A stretch of DNA of 64,000 nucleotides from contig CM073322.1 in assembly GCA_037043015.1 (NCBI GenBank), positions 20,285,601-20,349,600 of the forward strand, read 5' to 3'. The notes beneath the pieces were generated by a model that made no database searches, had not been told where the DNA came from, and worked only from the letters and a program-made list of their open reading frames with translations. A program made the position numbers and the translations under genes. This DNA comes from Bryum argenteum (Eukaryota > Streptophyta > Bryopsida > Bryales > Bryaceae). Below are positions 20,911 to 36,824 of this stretch, one piece after another. Each line of letters begins with the position of its first letter. The stretch's first letter is position 1.

Positions 20911-23124
20911 ATGGCGTCCATGGCCACGGCCGCTGTGCACTCCCACCACGCCCTGCGCCTCCCCTCCCTGTCCGCCTCGGCCCCATCTTCCCAGATTCGA
21001 TCCAGGGCCGCCTTCAGGAGGCCTGCCACTGCTACGGCTTTGAATTTGCAGGCTGGGTCGTCGTTCTTTGGGGGTGACTCGTCGCCGCTGCGCAAGGGCG
21101 CCATCGTTGCCCTGCCCAAGCACAAGCCCGATGTGGGCGTGCGTGCCGATGCCGCTCCCGTGGTGCCTCCCCCAGCTCCCAAGAAGGTGGAGCCATGGCA
21201 AGGCGCCAACTTGAAGACCCTCGCTACGTCGATCGGAGTGGGCGCGTTGATATGGGTTCTTCCCGTGCCTGTGGGCGTGACGAAGAATGCGTGGCAGCTG
21301 CTGGCCATCTTTCTGGCTACTGTCGTTGGCATCATCACGCAGCCACTGCCCCTCGGCGCCGTGGCGCTCATGGGCCTGGGCGCGGCGGTCTTGACCAAGA
21401 CATTGACGTTCGCAGCTGCGTTCAGCGCTTTCGGCGATCCGATCCCGTGGCTGATCGCGCTCGCGTTCTTCTTCGCTAAGGGGTTCATTAAGACCGGTCT
21501 GGGTAACCGCGTGGCGTACCAATTTGTGAAGCTGTTCGGAAAGACGTCATTGGGGCTGGGCTACAGTCTCGTGTTCGCGGAGGCTCTGTTGGCACCGGCG
21601 ATTCCGTCAGTGTCGGCCCGCGCGGGAGGGATCTTTCTGCCACTGGTGAAGGCACTCTGCCTGGCGTGCGGGAGTAAGCCCGACGATGGAACGAATCGGA
21701 AACTGGGCTCGTGGCTGATGCTCACATGCTTCCAGACGTCTGTGATCACATCGGCGATGTTTTTGACGGCGATGGCTGCCAACCCGCTGTCCGTGAACCT
21801 GGCGATGGGTGCGATCGGGCAGGCGATCACGTGGACGGACTGGGCTGTGGCTGCATTCGTGCCAGGGCTGGTGTCGCTCTTGGTCATCCCGGCGCTGCTG
21901 TACGTGGTTTACCCACCGGAGGTCAAGAGTAGCCCGGACGCGCCTCGGCTGGCGCAGGAGAATCTGGAGAAGATGGGACCAATGACCAAGAACGAGAAGA
22001 TCATGGCCGTCACCCTCGTCGCCACGGTACGATTCCTGCCACTTTCGCGCATTCCTATTTTCCATATCAGGGTGTATGAGTGACTCGATTATCATGAATG
22101 TAGACTTAGGCAGACATGAAACCCTACTAATACAATACTGCTCTTCATTAATAACTGTCATCTCTCTATTCCGCGAAGTAAGGATCCTCAAGTATAAAGA
22201 GGCTCATGTGAAGAGATACTTTTTGGGTTTTTCATCCGGGTCTGCGGTCGAATTGATCAATGTCATTCAACACTATTTTTCAGTTCTTGAGAGTCAATCG
22301 TTGTTCATCGTGGACTCTGGGATTTGACGGTTTAGCTGATGACGGAGGGTTTGGAAGTTTCTTGCAGTTGCTATCGGTTTGAGTATACTGGTTTCTCATT
22401 GAGGCTGACTGAATACTGGATTGCTGTTTACGTTTCAGGTCGGGCTTTGGATTTTCGGCAGCACTTTGGGTGTGGATGCCGTATCGGCTGCCATCTTGGG
22501 CTTGTCAGTTCTGTTGACGACCGGTGTGGTGACCTGGAAGGAATGTTTGGGTGAGTCAGTTGCGTGGGACACACTCACGTGGTTCGCTGCCCTGATCGCC
22601 ATGGCCGGATACTTGAACAAGTATGGATTGATCGCCTGGTTCAGCCAGAACGTCGTCAATGTAAGTCGTCCCGTTATCTCACCCAAAAACTGCAGTGCTT
22701 GAATCCGAGTGCTTTGTTGCAATGCGACGATTGTGTGCTAAGAGTGGTGGTGGTGGCACAGGTTGTGGGAGGACTAGGCCTCGCATGGCAAGCCTCCTTC
22801 GGTATCCTGGTGATGCTCTACTTCTACTCTCACTACTTCTTCGCGAGCGGGGCGGCGCACATCGGCGCGATGTTTACGGCTTTCCTGTCGGTAGCCACAG
22901 CGCTCGGCACACCGCCGCTGTTCGGTGCGTTGGTGTTGGCCTTCCTGTCGAATCTGATGGGAGGCTTGACCCACTACGGAATTGGGTCGGCTCCAGTCTT
23001 CTACGGAGCAGGGTACGTGCCGCTGTCGCAGTGGTGGGGATATGGCTTCCTCTGCAGCGTGGTGAACATTATCATCTGGCTGGGAGTCGGTGGAGTTTGG
23101 TGGAAGTTTTTGGGCCTGTGGTAG
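20911..23124 (+). CDS. DiT1: Chloroplast 2-oxoglutarate/malate translocator
   Basis: A DASS-family antiporter of the inner chloroplast envelope that exchanges malate for 2-oxoglutarate, supplying carbon skeletons for ammonia assimilation and photorespiration. Three exons: 20911-22026, 22439-22660 and 22762-23124, all phase 0 with GT-AG introns of 412 and 101 bp, giving 566 residues, close to the family length of about 560. Residues 1 to about 90 are Ala/Ser/Pro-rich and basic, a transit peptide. Hydrophobic segments follow throughout. Family landmarks seen are LAPAIPSVSARAGGIFLP, LTCFQTSVITSAMF, AANPLSVNLA, VTWKECLGESVAWDTL, AALIAMAGYLNKYGL, THYFFASGAAHIGAMF-like and the ending WWKFLGLW. The ATG at 20911 is the first in frame with the transit peptide. 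DiT1 is favoured over the related DiT2 (glutamate/malate) by overall resemblance from memory, so the substrate assignment is inference. Confidence 0.93.
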
Positions 23125-24065
23125 GCCAATCTCCTTGTAATTTCAGTTAAAGAATGGTTAGGTTACAACATTTTGAGGTACTCCATTTTTGAGTATTGTA
23201 AGGTGCAGAAGAGTCGAGATTTCTTTGGGCTAATTCATCACGAAACCTGTCGCAACTTCTTTCCACTTCGCATCAATCTCTTTCCACTCTGCCCGCCTGC
23301 CTCATCCTCACATCGTATGGATGAAGCAAATACCTGACTGAGTTGATATAGTGGACAATTTTGATAGCATACCAATTATCCTCCCATGGCGGGCGAGGAT
23401 TTTTGTAGCTTGCCCGTAGGAAGAAGTCACGAATAAAACGCTTCGGAGCGCCACAGAAGTTTTAGTTAGCAACATCGTTGTACGTCTCACTTTGCAGAAA
23501 TAAAACGTGCAACTTGCATCTCCTAAAGTCGCACTCTCCTGAATCTTTCAGCACTTCACATACTGGTTGCGAATCCACTACAATTTGAAATGGAGCCCAC
23601 ATTCTTACCGTGGACATTTTCTGGGCGGTATAGGAAATTCCATGTTCTTTCAACTTGTCAGTCTGTTACTGTGGCCATGTACATTTGGATGAACAGATCT
23701 ATTGAATCATGTACGAACGGATAAACCGCCGAGAGGACCAATTTTAAGGGGACGATCTTGCTGCTTGTACCTTCAATGTCTCACTTACCTGATTTCTGCA
23801 AAAGTTCACACATCAAACACGAATCCATCACTTCAGATGCACTCCGGATACAGGTCCACATTCTTACATGCGCAATGTGAGGGTGGTGTAGAGATTGCTA
23901 TGCCCCTGTGAGCAACCGTTTAAGCAACGGTTTTTACGGCAAAAGCATCGTTGTTTGCACACTTCGCAGAAAGTGAATAACTTATCTTGCATCTCCAAAG
24001 TCGCATTCACCTGAATCTTGAAGCACTGTACGAAGTGGAGAAGAATCTATGACCTCAATAGCATT
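23125..24065. repeat. DiT1-KARI intergenic region with degenerate repeats
   Basis: No gene is recognised. A phrase near AAGTCGCACTCTCCTGAATC (23525) recurs as AAGTCGCATTCACCTGAATC (24000), so the interval contains diverged direct repeats about 475 bp apart. Confidence 0.45.
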
Positions 24066-24069
24066 TTAA

Positions 24070-24286
24070 CCCCTAAAGGTCTGGGCGTGCCGTGGCGAAT
24101 ACGGTGTATTTTGGTTGTATTTGGAGTGAATGCACACCTTTAATGGTTTTGAGTTCAAAGAAGAAGTTGACATTTGAATTAATGCGGTTCTAGTGAGCTA
24201 TTACAATTCCAGTTTAGAGTTTCTTGTTGGTAGCAAATCCTAATTATACAACAACGTACATACTATCCGCAAGGGACTTTTAAGGG
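24070..24286 (+). mobile_element. Short TTAA-flanked MITE
   Basis: 217 bp between TTAA at 24066-24069 and TTAA at 24287-24290. Left end CCCCTAAAGGTC; right end GGGACTTTTAAGGG. The inverted termini are imperfect but of the same type as element A. The interior is unrelated to A. Confidence 0.5.
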
Positions 24287-24680
24287 TTAAAAACGTCTTC
24301 ACATTCTGTTCTTGTGCAGTGGTTGGAAAATGCGATGCTCAAATCTTCGATGATCGTAGATGGAGGCCATGCCCACAAACACGGACAAACACGTACTGGA
24401 CAAAAGTGAATGCTGGTGGAAAAGCATCTTCAGAAGAGCAGCAATGGGGTACCTAAGCCCGTGACAGTGGCCGCCTCTCCAGGGCCCTACAGCAGGCCTA
24501 GCGCCACGGTAGCAAGGGAGTCCTAAAACCCCAAGCCCTAGTATATCCCCATCTCGTCCAACTCGCTCTTCCTTTCGTCTTCGCCTTCTCACGCCGCGAG
24601 AGGTGCTGCACTGCACTCGCTCCTCGTCGCGAAGCCTGAGTCGATTGCTGTGCTGCCATTTTAATCAAGGATTTAGCGCC

Positions 24681-27845
<3,165 letters not shown>

Positions 27846-29255
27846 ACTACCCTGGCTCTGTGTAGAATCCAGTGATTTTGAGGCTTATCTTATGTAATGT
27901 TTTTTGTGGTGAGGAGGAAATGCACCTCATGGGATCTTTCTGTATCCCCATAATCTATCACTTGGATTCCTCCGAGTGCGAATAGCCTTTTATCATCACG
28001 TGACTCTTTTTGCTGTGTAGTTGCCCCAAGTTTGGCGGTATCGTTCTAAAGATCTGTCCGTGCTTCCATGGTTTAAGGATACTTACTGTTCATACGGTTT
28101 TCCTATCGTTTAAGTGGGATTACTGGTCGCAAGTCTTGCCTGTTATTTTGATAAGCTAGACCAGATATGTATCAAGTTAAGTGGTTGTAAGTGCAAGCAT
28201 CCGATCTACTCACAACCGAACTTGCCTGTCAAGACATCAAACAAGCGCACCTCAAATTCGGTGGTCACACAATTTCCATCTGCATCAAAACGAGAATGTA
28301 CAGAGCCTGACTTCACCTCGTACCTTTTGGTGAATCTTCTCTACATCGTCAGGGTTGGCGCTTACTAGAGCGGCTTGCCCAAAGTACATGTAATTGAACA
28401 ATGTACTGTGGAGACTCGTCCAGTGCACTTTACTATCAATTTCTGCCGTGCGGAACTTGCACAGCCAGATCCTGCCATTATACGAGGGGTCTGCAATTAC
28501 AAAGCGTGCTGTTCAAAGGGTTGAGTACCTGCATACCAGGTGCAGTACATCCCAGATTGAGGGTGTTTCTATTGCGTTCCGAGATTTGAACTCCACTTTT
28601 TGTTTCCAAGTTGCACGAAGTGCACCCATCCAAGTGGATAATAACTTGTGAAATACGGAGTGACAATACGACGACAATGATTGCGACGCCCTCAGCGACG
28701 ACCCATCATTGAAGTTCGTACGAGGCCACTCAAGCCGCGCGAAGCTGCAGTAACTTACCGTAGTGCACGTCCCGCTTTGACCAACTAGACCACGCACACC
28801 ACTCACTTATTCTTAATAGAATGTGCAGTTGTGCACGTGTGTGCCCGGTCGCTTCCTCCGGCATTCCTGGCGGTAGCTTATTGCTATACTCTTCCTCCCC
28901 AGATCCCTAGAAGTCGTGATTGACCATTCGCTCTTCGCCAATCCCCTGCTTGCGCCAGCTTCCGACACGCTGGATGCTCAGGTTGTCGAGGTTCTGATGA
29001 CGGCGGAGCGATGTTGGCTAGATATTCATTTTCTTCCGTCAAGTGCAGATATTGCTAGGGACTCAGTCCACATCGCGGCACGAATTTTCTTAGTGTTGAA
29101 TCTGGGCGGTCTTGGAGGATGAGATTTCTGTGAGTTGCAGGACTGTGGCAGGATGTGGCCAGCTCCAGTGGTTTGTGGCTGCACTGGTTGTGGCTACACT
29201 AGTTGTGGCTTCGGAAGAGTAAGCTGGAATTGAGTCGATCGATCAGAGGGAAGGA
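27846..29255. other. KARI 3' region and upstream region of the MFS gene
   Basis: The first part is the presumed KARI 3' untranslated region. The rest has no gene or repeat I recognise. Confidence 0.4.
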
Positions 29256-31187
29256 ATGGCGCCCAGGATGCGGCTGTGCGGGTGGCAGTGGTGGAACGAT
29301 GATGCCACACGCACGCTGCTGATGGTGAACTTGGCGGGCATTATGGAGAGGGCGGACGAGGCGTTGCTGCCGGGTGTGTACCGAGAGATAGGGTTAGCCT
29401 TGCACGCGAGCCCCGCCATGCTGGGGTCGCTTACCTTTGTTCGATCTCTCGTGCAAGCCTTGTGTGCTCCCCTCGCCGCTTACGCCTCCGTGCATCACAA
29501 TCGCCGCGACGTCATTGCGTTCGGCGCCGTCCTCTGGGCCATCGCCACTTTCTTCGTGGGCATCTCGACTACTTTCACTCAGGTACTCATGCACACGGCC
29601 GAGACAGAAAAAGAAGCCAGCAATCTAGTGATATGATCATGTTTCCATGCCACGAAATATTTTCCTCTTCTAGAATTCTTGCCCATACTGGAGTTGGCGA
29701 ATTCGCAGGTAGCCATCTCGCGGGCGCTGAATGGGGTTGGGTTAGCAATGGTGGTACCGGCGATTCAGTCGCTGGTGGCGGACTCCACCGAAGAGCATGA
29801 GCGCGGCATAGCATTCGGCTGGCTACAACTGACTGGCAACATAGGGTCGATTTTCGGGGGCTTTCTGTCGGTGATTCTAGCTGGAGGATCGGTTCTTGGC
29901 ATCCCAGGATGGCGAGTCTCGTTCCATCTAGTGGCCATTGTGAGCATCGTGGTTGGAGGACTAGTTCGTTACTACGCAGTCGATCCACGCTTTACCCGAG
30001 GCCGGTCCCCTCCGCCGTAAGTCACGCCCACCGTTCCAAAATATATATGAGTGGTCAACAGGAAGCCTGCAGGGTTCTAGATCTATGAGGGTCATTGCAG
30101 CTCCCTTGTCGGGGTATGAAAGGCCCGGAGAAAGAAACCATGGTTGTAAAGTGAGTTTGGTGATTTGAGTGCAGTGGGAAAGGAGGATGGCAAGGGTTTG
30201 TGGAGGGGATAAAAGCCATGGCGGTGGAAGCGAAGCATGTCTGTCAAATCCGCACGTTTCAGATCTTCGTGGCGCAAGGAGTGGCGGGCAACTTCCCATG
30301 GGCAGCGCTGGCGTTTGCGCCGATGTGGCTAGAGCTTACGGGATTTTCTCATAATGTCACGGCGGCGTTGCTGGGCGTGTTCTCCGTGGCCACTTCCTTC
30401 GGTGGTCTGTTTGGGGGCAAAATGGGCGACATATTGTCGCTGCGCATGCCCAATACCGGCCGCATCATGCTCTCCCAGATCAGCTCCGGCCTCGGCGTGC
30501 CGCTGGCCGGCATACTCCTCCTTTGGCTACCCATTGATCCTTCCACTCCAATCTTGCACGCCATCGTGTTCTTCATTCTCGGCTTCTTCATTTCATGGAA
30601 CGGTGCGGCTACCAACAAGTAAGCATCACCGAAATCAACACTCTCCCTGGTTTGCATCCAACCAGAGACCGAATCCTAAACCATGTGCGTGTGCTTGCAG
30701 TCCTATTTTTGCAGAGATAGTCCCTGCGAGTGCACGAACAAGCATCTACGCGTTAGACCGGTCGTTCGAATCGCTGCTGGCGTCGTTCGCGCCGCCGTTG
30801 GTGGGCGTGCTGGCAGAGAATTACTATGGCTACAATCCTCCTAAAGCAGGATTAGACCATGCATCGGAGCTCCTCATCGACAAAGAGAATGCACTGTCAC
30901 TTTCCAAGGCTCTGTACACGGCCATCGGCATCCCGCTCACCCTCTGCTGTCTCATCTACACTCTCTTGTACTGGACGTACCCGAAAGACCGGGACCGCGC
31001 GCGCGCGTTAGCTCTTGCGGACGCACAGCTGGGCTCCGGTTACGAATTCGAGAAATTCAATCTGGAAGAAGAGGGTCCCGATTACGAATTCGAGAAGTTC
31101 ACTCTAGAAGAAGAGGGCTCCGGTTACGAATTCGAGAAGTTCAATCTGGAAGAAGAGAATGAACTCCATGTTATAGAAACGCCATAA
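29256..31187 (+). CDS. Spinster-like major facilitator superfamily transporter
   Basis: A 12-helix MFS carrier resembling plant Spinster-like proteins; substrate unknown. Four exons: 29256-29582, 29709-30016, 30175-30618 and 30701-31187, with GT-AG introns of 126, 158 and 82 bp and phases 0, 2 and 2, giving about 521 residues. The N-terminal half has LLMVNLAGIMERADEALLPG (start of helix 1), RRDVIAFGAVLWAIATFFVG, RALNGVGLAMVVPAIQSLVA, and the loop TEEHERGIAFGWLQLTGNIG. The C-terminal half has FVAQGVAGNFPWAALAF and GGLFGGKMGD. A TYPKDRDRAR motif closes the last helix, and an acidic tail follows. Oddity: the tail (31032-31157) is three tandem 14-residue copies of GSGYEFEKFNLEEE, encoded by 42-bp direct repeats. 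The ATG at 29256 is the first in frame. Confidence 0.85.
31032..31157 (+). repeat. Three 42-bp in-frame repeats in the MFS gene
   Basis: Three units each encode (G)xxYEFEKFxLEEE. Units 1 and 3 encode identical peptides; unit 2 has PD for SG and T for N. Confidence 0.95.
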
Positions 31188-31530
31188 TTTGATGGCAGAG
31201 AGACGTGCACTTATGCAGACCATTGTTCTACGTCTTATTGGACTATATAGAGAGCCTGTGATTCAAGGTTTTGTCTTGTTTCTCAACTGGTACATACTTG
31301 CAACAAGAAGCTCTATCCTCACAAGGAACTCACTAGTCTCCATGGATGAATTTATGTCAAGGTATGTTATCCTTTCCATTTAGAATTTCAGCCTTCATGA
31401 TTGTTATTGTCTTTTAAATATCAATCATAGCAAGACTATGCATTTGAATATGATTTGGTGAGTTTTACTCTACTTGTATTTGCTATATAATTTATGCAGT
31501 CTCTAATTTACCGTACTATTATTTGAATCA
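31188..31530. other. MFS 3' region
   Basis: Probably 3' untranslated sequence passing into AT-rich spacer. Nothing else seen. Confidence 0.4.
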
Positions 31531-31531
31531 G

Positions 31532-32490
31532 AGCGGTTGCACAATTCAAGAGGGGTTTTGGAGCCTATCAAAAGTCCGATTTCAGTATCATCAAAATCCA
31601 CAATATGGATCATTTTACCTCAAGCATCTAAAGACTTGGTCTTCCATGGGAATACAACAACATTTATTATTTTGCATATGAATGCATATTGTGCTAGTAA
31701 GAAAAGGGTTGTCACATCACAAGTTGTCAAACATAGTAGGAGATTGCAAGCCTTGAGGGAAATTGAGATTGAAGGTCATGATAAGGAAATTGAAAAGCTA
31801 ACCACTTTAGAAAAGGTATGATTCTCACATATTGGTTCTTTGATCATTGTTCTCCTTATTTACACCTTCAATATGAGTGATTTTTGACTTAGTTCAATTG
31901 GAGATAAGTATATCATAAATATTGTTAAGTTTTTGTTTACCAAGCTCTTTTGATTACTTGGGTAAAGTGTTCTTGCCCGTGCAAACATGGTGTTGCCTAA
32001 AGAGTGGCTACAGTTTAGTAATCATATCTCCTTAAGCTCATCACAAATCCGTATATCAGAAAAAGGCCAAAGCTTTTATTCAACAATGCCTTGAAGTAAA
32101 GAACCATTTCGTTCAACTTTGGGAGACATACAAAGCTGACAATAAGTTTCAAGGATGGTAAGGCTCAATTGAAATGAGGCAAATGAAAAATTGAATCTCA
32201 ATATCTCAAGATATTTTTCCAATTGATTTACAAAATTAATTTTCGATTTACTACTCAGTGTTCCTTATTTTGTGCATGTAGGTTCATCAAGTCTATAAGT
32301 CTATTTTGTGCATGCACTTGCCATACCTTTAGGTGCATCAAATCAATTAGCAGATTGGCCCATATATGCAAGGACAACCTCTAATTTTTTTGGACAACCT
32401 TGGTATTCCCATGTTACTATTCTAGGTTCAGAAGATGAAATGTTATTGTATGGTCAATTGCGATTTACTTGCGGAGTTCACCCAAAGAGG
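31532..32490 (+). pseudogene. Transposase remnant, Plavaka-like (CACTA-related)
   Basis: Decayed coding pieces in several frames. Near 31540: AQFKRGFGAYQKSDFSIIKI, followed by HNMDHFTS, resembling the IPKLHxMxHYxxSI region of Plavaka/CMC transposases. Near 31710-31790: TSQVVKHSRRLQALREIEIE. Near 32340-32490: DWPIYARTTSNFFGQPWYSH, then VTILGSEDEMLLYGQLRF, like the C-terminal RASPSFxxxPxYDxVxI...FGRLxxxF segment. Stops and frame changes separate them. Family assignment rests on remembered motifs only. The catalytic core is not visible. Confidence 0.45.
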
Positions 32491-32599
32491 TAGCATTACG
32501 CTTGACATGGAAAATTAATGAGCATCATATCGCATTTCGAATGAAAATGTATGGTAGATCATAGTTCATTTTACTAGGGTGTGTGCTATTAGTCTTTAT

Positions 32600-34060
32600 T
32601 GAATTTCATGGGACCGAAAAGCATTAATAAGCCATGATATATACGGTTAATCTTACAACTCACCAAGTCTATTCTTATTGGGCCACCTTCTGAGCATGAC
32701 ATTCAATGGCAACTAATATGTTCCCTCTGTTGCGCTTCTAATTAGAAAAACTAGTACCTTTTCGTATCTCAATCTTGATGGGAGTTGCTTAGAAAGAAAT
32801 TGGAGAGCCACTATGATGTAGCTATGATTCATAAAAATGCATGTGACCCATGATTGCAATTATTTTTATCTAAAAGGCTTTAGTGATTGAAAAGAAGTCT
32901 CACGTATATCAATTCTACCATGAGAGGCTATATATGTTGAAATTAATGTAGGTATTAATATAATTTAATGGTTCTTTTTAAATCTTCATTCCAAGTAAAT
33001 TGCAAGCCAAAAAAGTAGGGGCGACAATCTCTGCCATTGATATTTGAACTTAATGTAGTCGTTCTCAAGGCACAACATGAACAATTCTACAACAATAAAG
33101 GAAATCATTTTCATGGCACAAAATGAACAATTGTACTAAGGTAGTCCCCCTTCTCATAAACAATTGCACAACAATTTATCAAGGTCATCGTTCTTAAGTG
33201 ACAACTTAAACAATGTCAAACGAATCGTGCTCATGGCACAACATGGAGAAATGCACAACTAGTCATTTTCAAGGCATAATTTAAACAATTGTACGTCAAT
33301 TTGTTACAAAGATACTTGCAACACACTGCATTTTTTTTACTAAGATACCTACAATATACGCTACAATATTACGACAATTCTCAACATACAATAGCAGGAC
33401 AATAGCCTTATTCAGTATTTGCTAACAATTATTCATGATTGAAAAACTTGCATGAATAAATCTTTCATGAAAGTAACTTCGGCAATTATGGAAAACGACA
33501 ATTACACTTACAACATATTGTTGTTAGTAGGTTTTAAGTCTTAACCTCTTTTTCATATTGTATGGTAATTTCCCTTTATTTCATTGCTATAAACCTTGTA
33601 TTCTAGTAGCAAGGAGGGAGTTGATTTGATGATTTTACAAAAGGCTTAATTGGAGTGTGTTGTGGTAGGAAGGAGTTAGTTGTTATGATCTTTTTGTAAA
33701 ATATGTGATTGCGAACTTGTTGTAAAGCTTCACTCCTTAGAACACAATTGAACAACTGCATCATGAAGTTCTACTCTTTCCCAAGGTATAACATGAATAA
33801 TTGCACAACTTTTTGGTCGTTCCAATCCTTCTCAAGACGCAACTTGATTGGATAAATTTCCAGTCATTTTTGAAGTTCAACTTAATGTACAATGTGAGCA
33901 ATTGCACAAAACCTTGGGGAGGACTTGAATAGTTTGTTTGTTGATCTAGTTCTTCTCAAGGCCCACCGTGATTGTCTAAAGTGCCAGTCCTTCTTAAGTC
34001 CTTTTCAAGATACAATGTACAATGTAGCAATTGCACAACACCTTGAGTAGGATTAGAACC
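32600..34060. repeat. Degenerate ACAATTGCACAAC-type repeats
   Basis: AT-rich DNA with many scattered variants of GGCACAACATGAACAATTGCAC, spaced irregularly. No gene. Confidence 0.4.
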
Positions 34061-34734
34061 TTGCAAACTATTAGGGAACCTAGCTATATGACTAGCTCCA
34101 TAGCTAAAAGAGCCGCAGCTACCTACAAAACACGAAGTCCCAAAAAGTAAGTTAGGTACAGCTCTTTTTCAAGGCCACACTTGGAGAATGGAATTAGCTA
34201 TATCTAGTTGTAGTTATTTCTATATCATTTGATGATGATCCGCGAGCATTTGCCAATAATTTTCATTGGGCAAAAGCTCAATATGCATAAATTGCAATTG
34301 TATCAGAAAGAGGTGTTTCTAGTGAACTTCTTACTGCATACATTTCCTCTACATTCTTGCATTGCTTTTTTGCCTAGTACATCAAACATTTCGAGGAATT
34401 CTAAACTTGGGTTTGTATAACCGGCAATAGGAGAGCAACGCATCAATTGCCTCATTTGTTCACCCATTCTAAAATTCCAACTAAAACAAAAAAAAACCCT
34501 AGAATTCATCCATAACATGAAAAGAAGCAATTTTTGCATCAAGCTTAAGCTAGTTAGCGAATTAGCTAGCTAAAGTTGTATTTGGGCAAGACTTCTCAAT
34601 TTGATAACTACCTATAGCTATCTCCTCAAGACCACATAAAAAAAACAAGCTAGCTGTAGCTCTTGAGATAGCAGATGCCACATAAAAACAACTAGTTTTA
34701 ACAGGTTTCACGGTGGTCCAGGGTTAGGAACCTT

Positions 34735-34960
34735 GAGAAGGATTGGAACCTTCTCACGCTCTATATTGAAAAGAACCAGCAAAGGTTTGGAATCATGAGA
34801 AGGATTGGAACCCTCTCACGTTCTATCTTGAAAAGGACCAGTGAAGAACTAAAACCATGAGAAGAATTGGAACCACAAGTTACGGATTGAGAAGAACCTT
34901 GAGAAGAAATGGAACAACATGTTGTGCCCTGACAACGACCAGAACCTTCAAATGTTTCTA
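34735..34960. repeat. GAGAAGGATTGGAACC repeats
   Basis: Short degenerate direct repeats built on GAACC(T/A)TGAGAAGGATTGGAACC. No gene. Confidence 0.5.
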
Positions 34961-34990
34961 TTCTTTTCAAGACACAACGTGAAGGGAGGA

Positions 34991-35015
34991 CATATATATA
35001 TATATATATATATAT
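34991..35015. repeat. (TA)n microsatellite
   Basis: About 12 TA units. Confidence 0.9.
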
Positions 35016-35499
35016 TCACACTTAACGTCCTTGCTATACTTGTATTAAACACTAAATTATTAGGGTACACTAGCATTATTATAGAATCGGATGAATAACT
35101 ATTTTGAGTGCAATTCTGCAAACCAACTTGATTGGATGGTTGGCTAACAAGTTTATCAGAAAGAAGTGTCTCTAGCTAATTCTTGACATGAGTGTGAAAA
35201 CGAGCTATAGCTAGCTAGATTTCTTGATGTGGTTCTAAAGAAATAACTATAGCTAGCTATCACATTGAGAAGTATTGCCTAGATACAGTTTTAGCAAGCT
35301 AAATTGTACGTTATTGTGTAATGGTTAAATTCTAGGTTTTTTGATTCAGATGGGCTTTAAAAATGGCTGAATTAATGAGGTAGGTCATGCGCTAGTGACA
35401 TTAATGCGCTACTGACACTAATGCCAATCACATGAAACCAAGTTTAAAATTCCTAGAGAATCTACTTCACTATGGAAAGAAGTAATGAAGAGGAAATCA

Positions 35500-36045
35500 C
35501 ATGCAATCGGCAATTTGCCAAACACACTTCTTTCAGCAACCCAACGCGATAGGTAACTCTCAACATCATTGACAGTTGTTGATACACCTCTTTCAACAAC
35601 CCAACGGGCGTGGGTATTCTCAACATTATTGACAGTCGTTGACACACGTCTTTCAGCAATCCAATGGGGTGGGTAACCCTCGACATTATTGACAGTTGTT
35701 GGCACACCTCTTTCAGCAACCCAACGGGGTGCGTAACGCTCCACATTATTGAGAGTTGTTGACACGTTATGCTCAGCAACCCAACGGGGGTGTGTAACGT
35801 TCCACATTATTGGCAGTTGTCGACACGTTATGCTCAGCAACCCAACGGGGTGCGTAACGCTCCACATTATTGAGAGTTGTTGACACGTTATTCTCAGCAA
35901 CCCAACAAGGTGCGTAACGCTCCACATTATTGACAGTCGTTGACACGTTCCGCTCAACATTATTGACGGGTGTTGACACACCCCTTTCAACAACCCAACG
36001 GGGTGGATAACTCTCAACATTATTGACAATTGTTGGCACGTTCTT
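35500..36045. repeat. 60-bp tandem array
   Basis: About nine units of 60 bp (some 57-63) carrying CAGCAACCCAACGGGGTG and CTCCACATTATTGACAG. Because 60 is a multiple of three, frames stay open for up to 234 codons on the minus strand, but the products are pure repeat translations. Confidence 0.85.
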
Positions 36046-36824
36046 CTGGCTATAACTATAGCTACCTGCATTTTCCCCATGTACCTATGAAACAAAACTA
36101 GATTCCTTTTCATAGATACCAATTTTGCAAGTCGCTACAGCTTTTCTAGAAGCTGTTCAAGGTCTGCAATTTTGTCACCATCCATAATTTCTCAACAAGA
36201 TATATCTCTTGTTCAATATATGTAATTTCTCAATACAGAATTTTCAGATGATCACTTGCGTCTGTTACAACATCTTTGGTCTACCCATTCATCCAGATTG
36301 CAAACAATGAAGAATAAAAGGATGAAGATAATCACGAAAGCTTTCATCCAGTTACACACAGTTCTTTCTCTCTCCTTGTAAACCATCACCATGGTGCAGT
36401 GCCCGAAGTCACCTTACAGAAAACGGAACCACGTCAGGAAATGGTGAGGATTTGGCCAGTTTCAGAGCTGCCCTCAATTAATGCCACATCCCAAAAGTCT
36501 CTGCGCGGTGTGGTGACCGCTGACCAGCCTGTAAAGAAACAGCATCGTGGATCACCAAAGAAACAAACCAGTCAAATGTCACACCGAGACGGGAATATAG
36601 TTCTGTCTCAACACGAGAAAGTCTTTAATTTAGCCGTCTCAAAAGATTTTGTACAGAAGAGGGGAAAAAATGTGGGATGTCCAATAATTATACAGTGGAC
36701 CTAATTGTTCGATCAAGATATATTCACATCTACGTTGACTCTTCAGCATGTTGTTGTTCCACTTTCTTCAGATTGACTTGAAGAAGGGATGAGCGATCGG
36801 TCGAGTCAAAACTTTCTGGGTGCT

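Noticed and set aside
20428..21522. 364-codon antisense frame
   Set aside because: It is the antisense shadow of the GC-rich first exon of the DiT1-like gene.
35418..36122. 234-codon minus-strand frame as a protein gene
   Set aside because: The product is only translated 20-codon minisatellite units, with no flanking gene signals.
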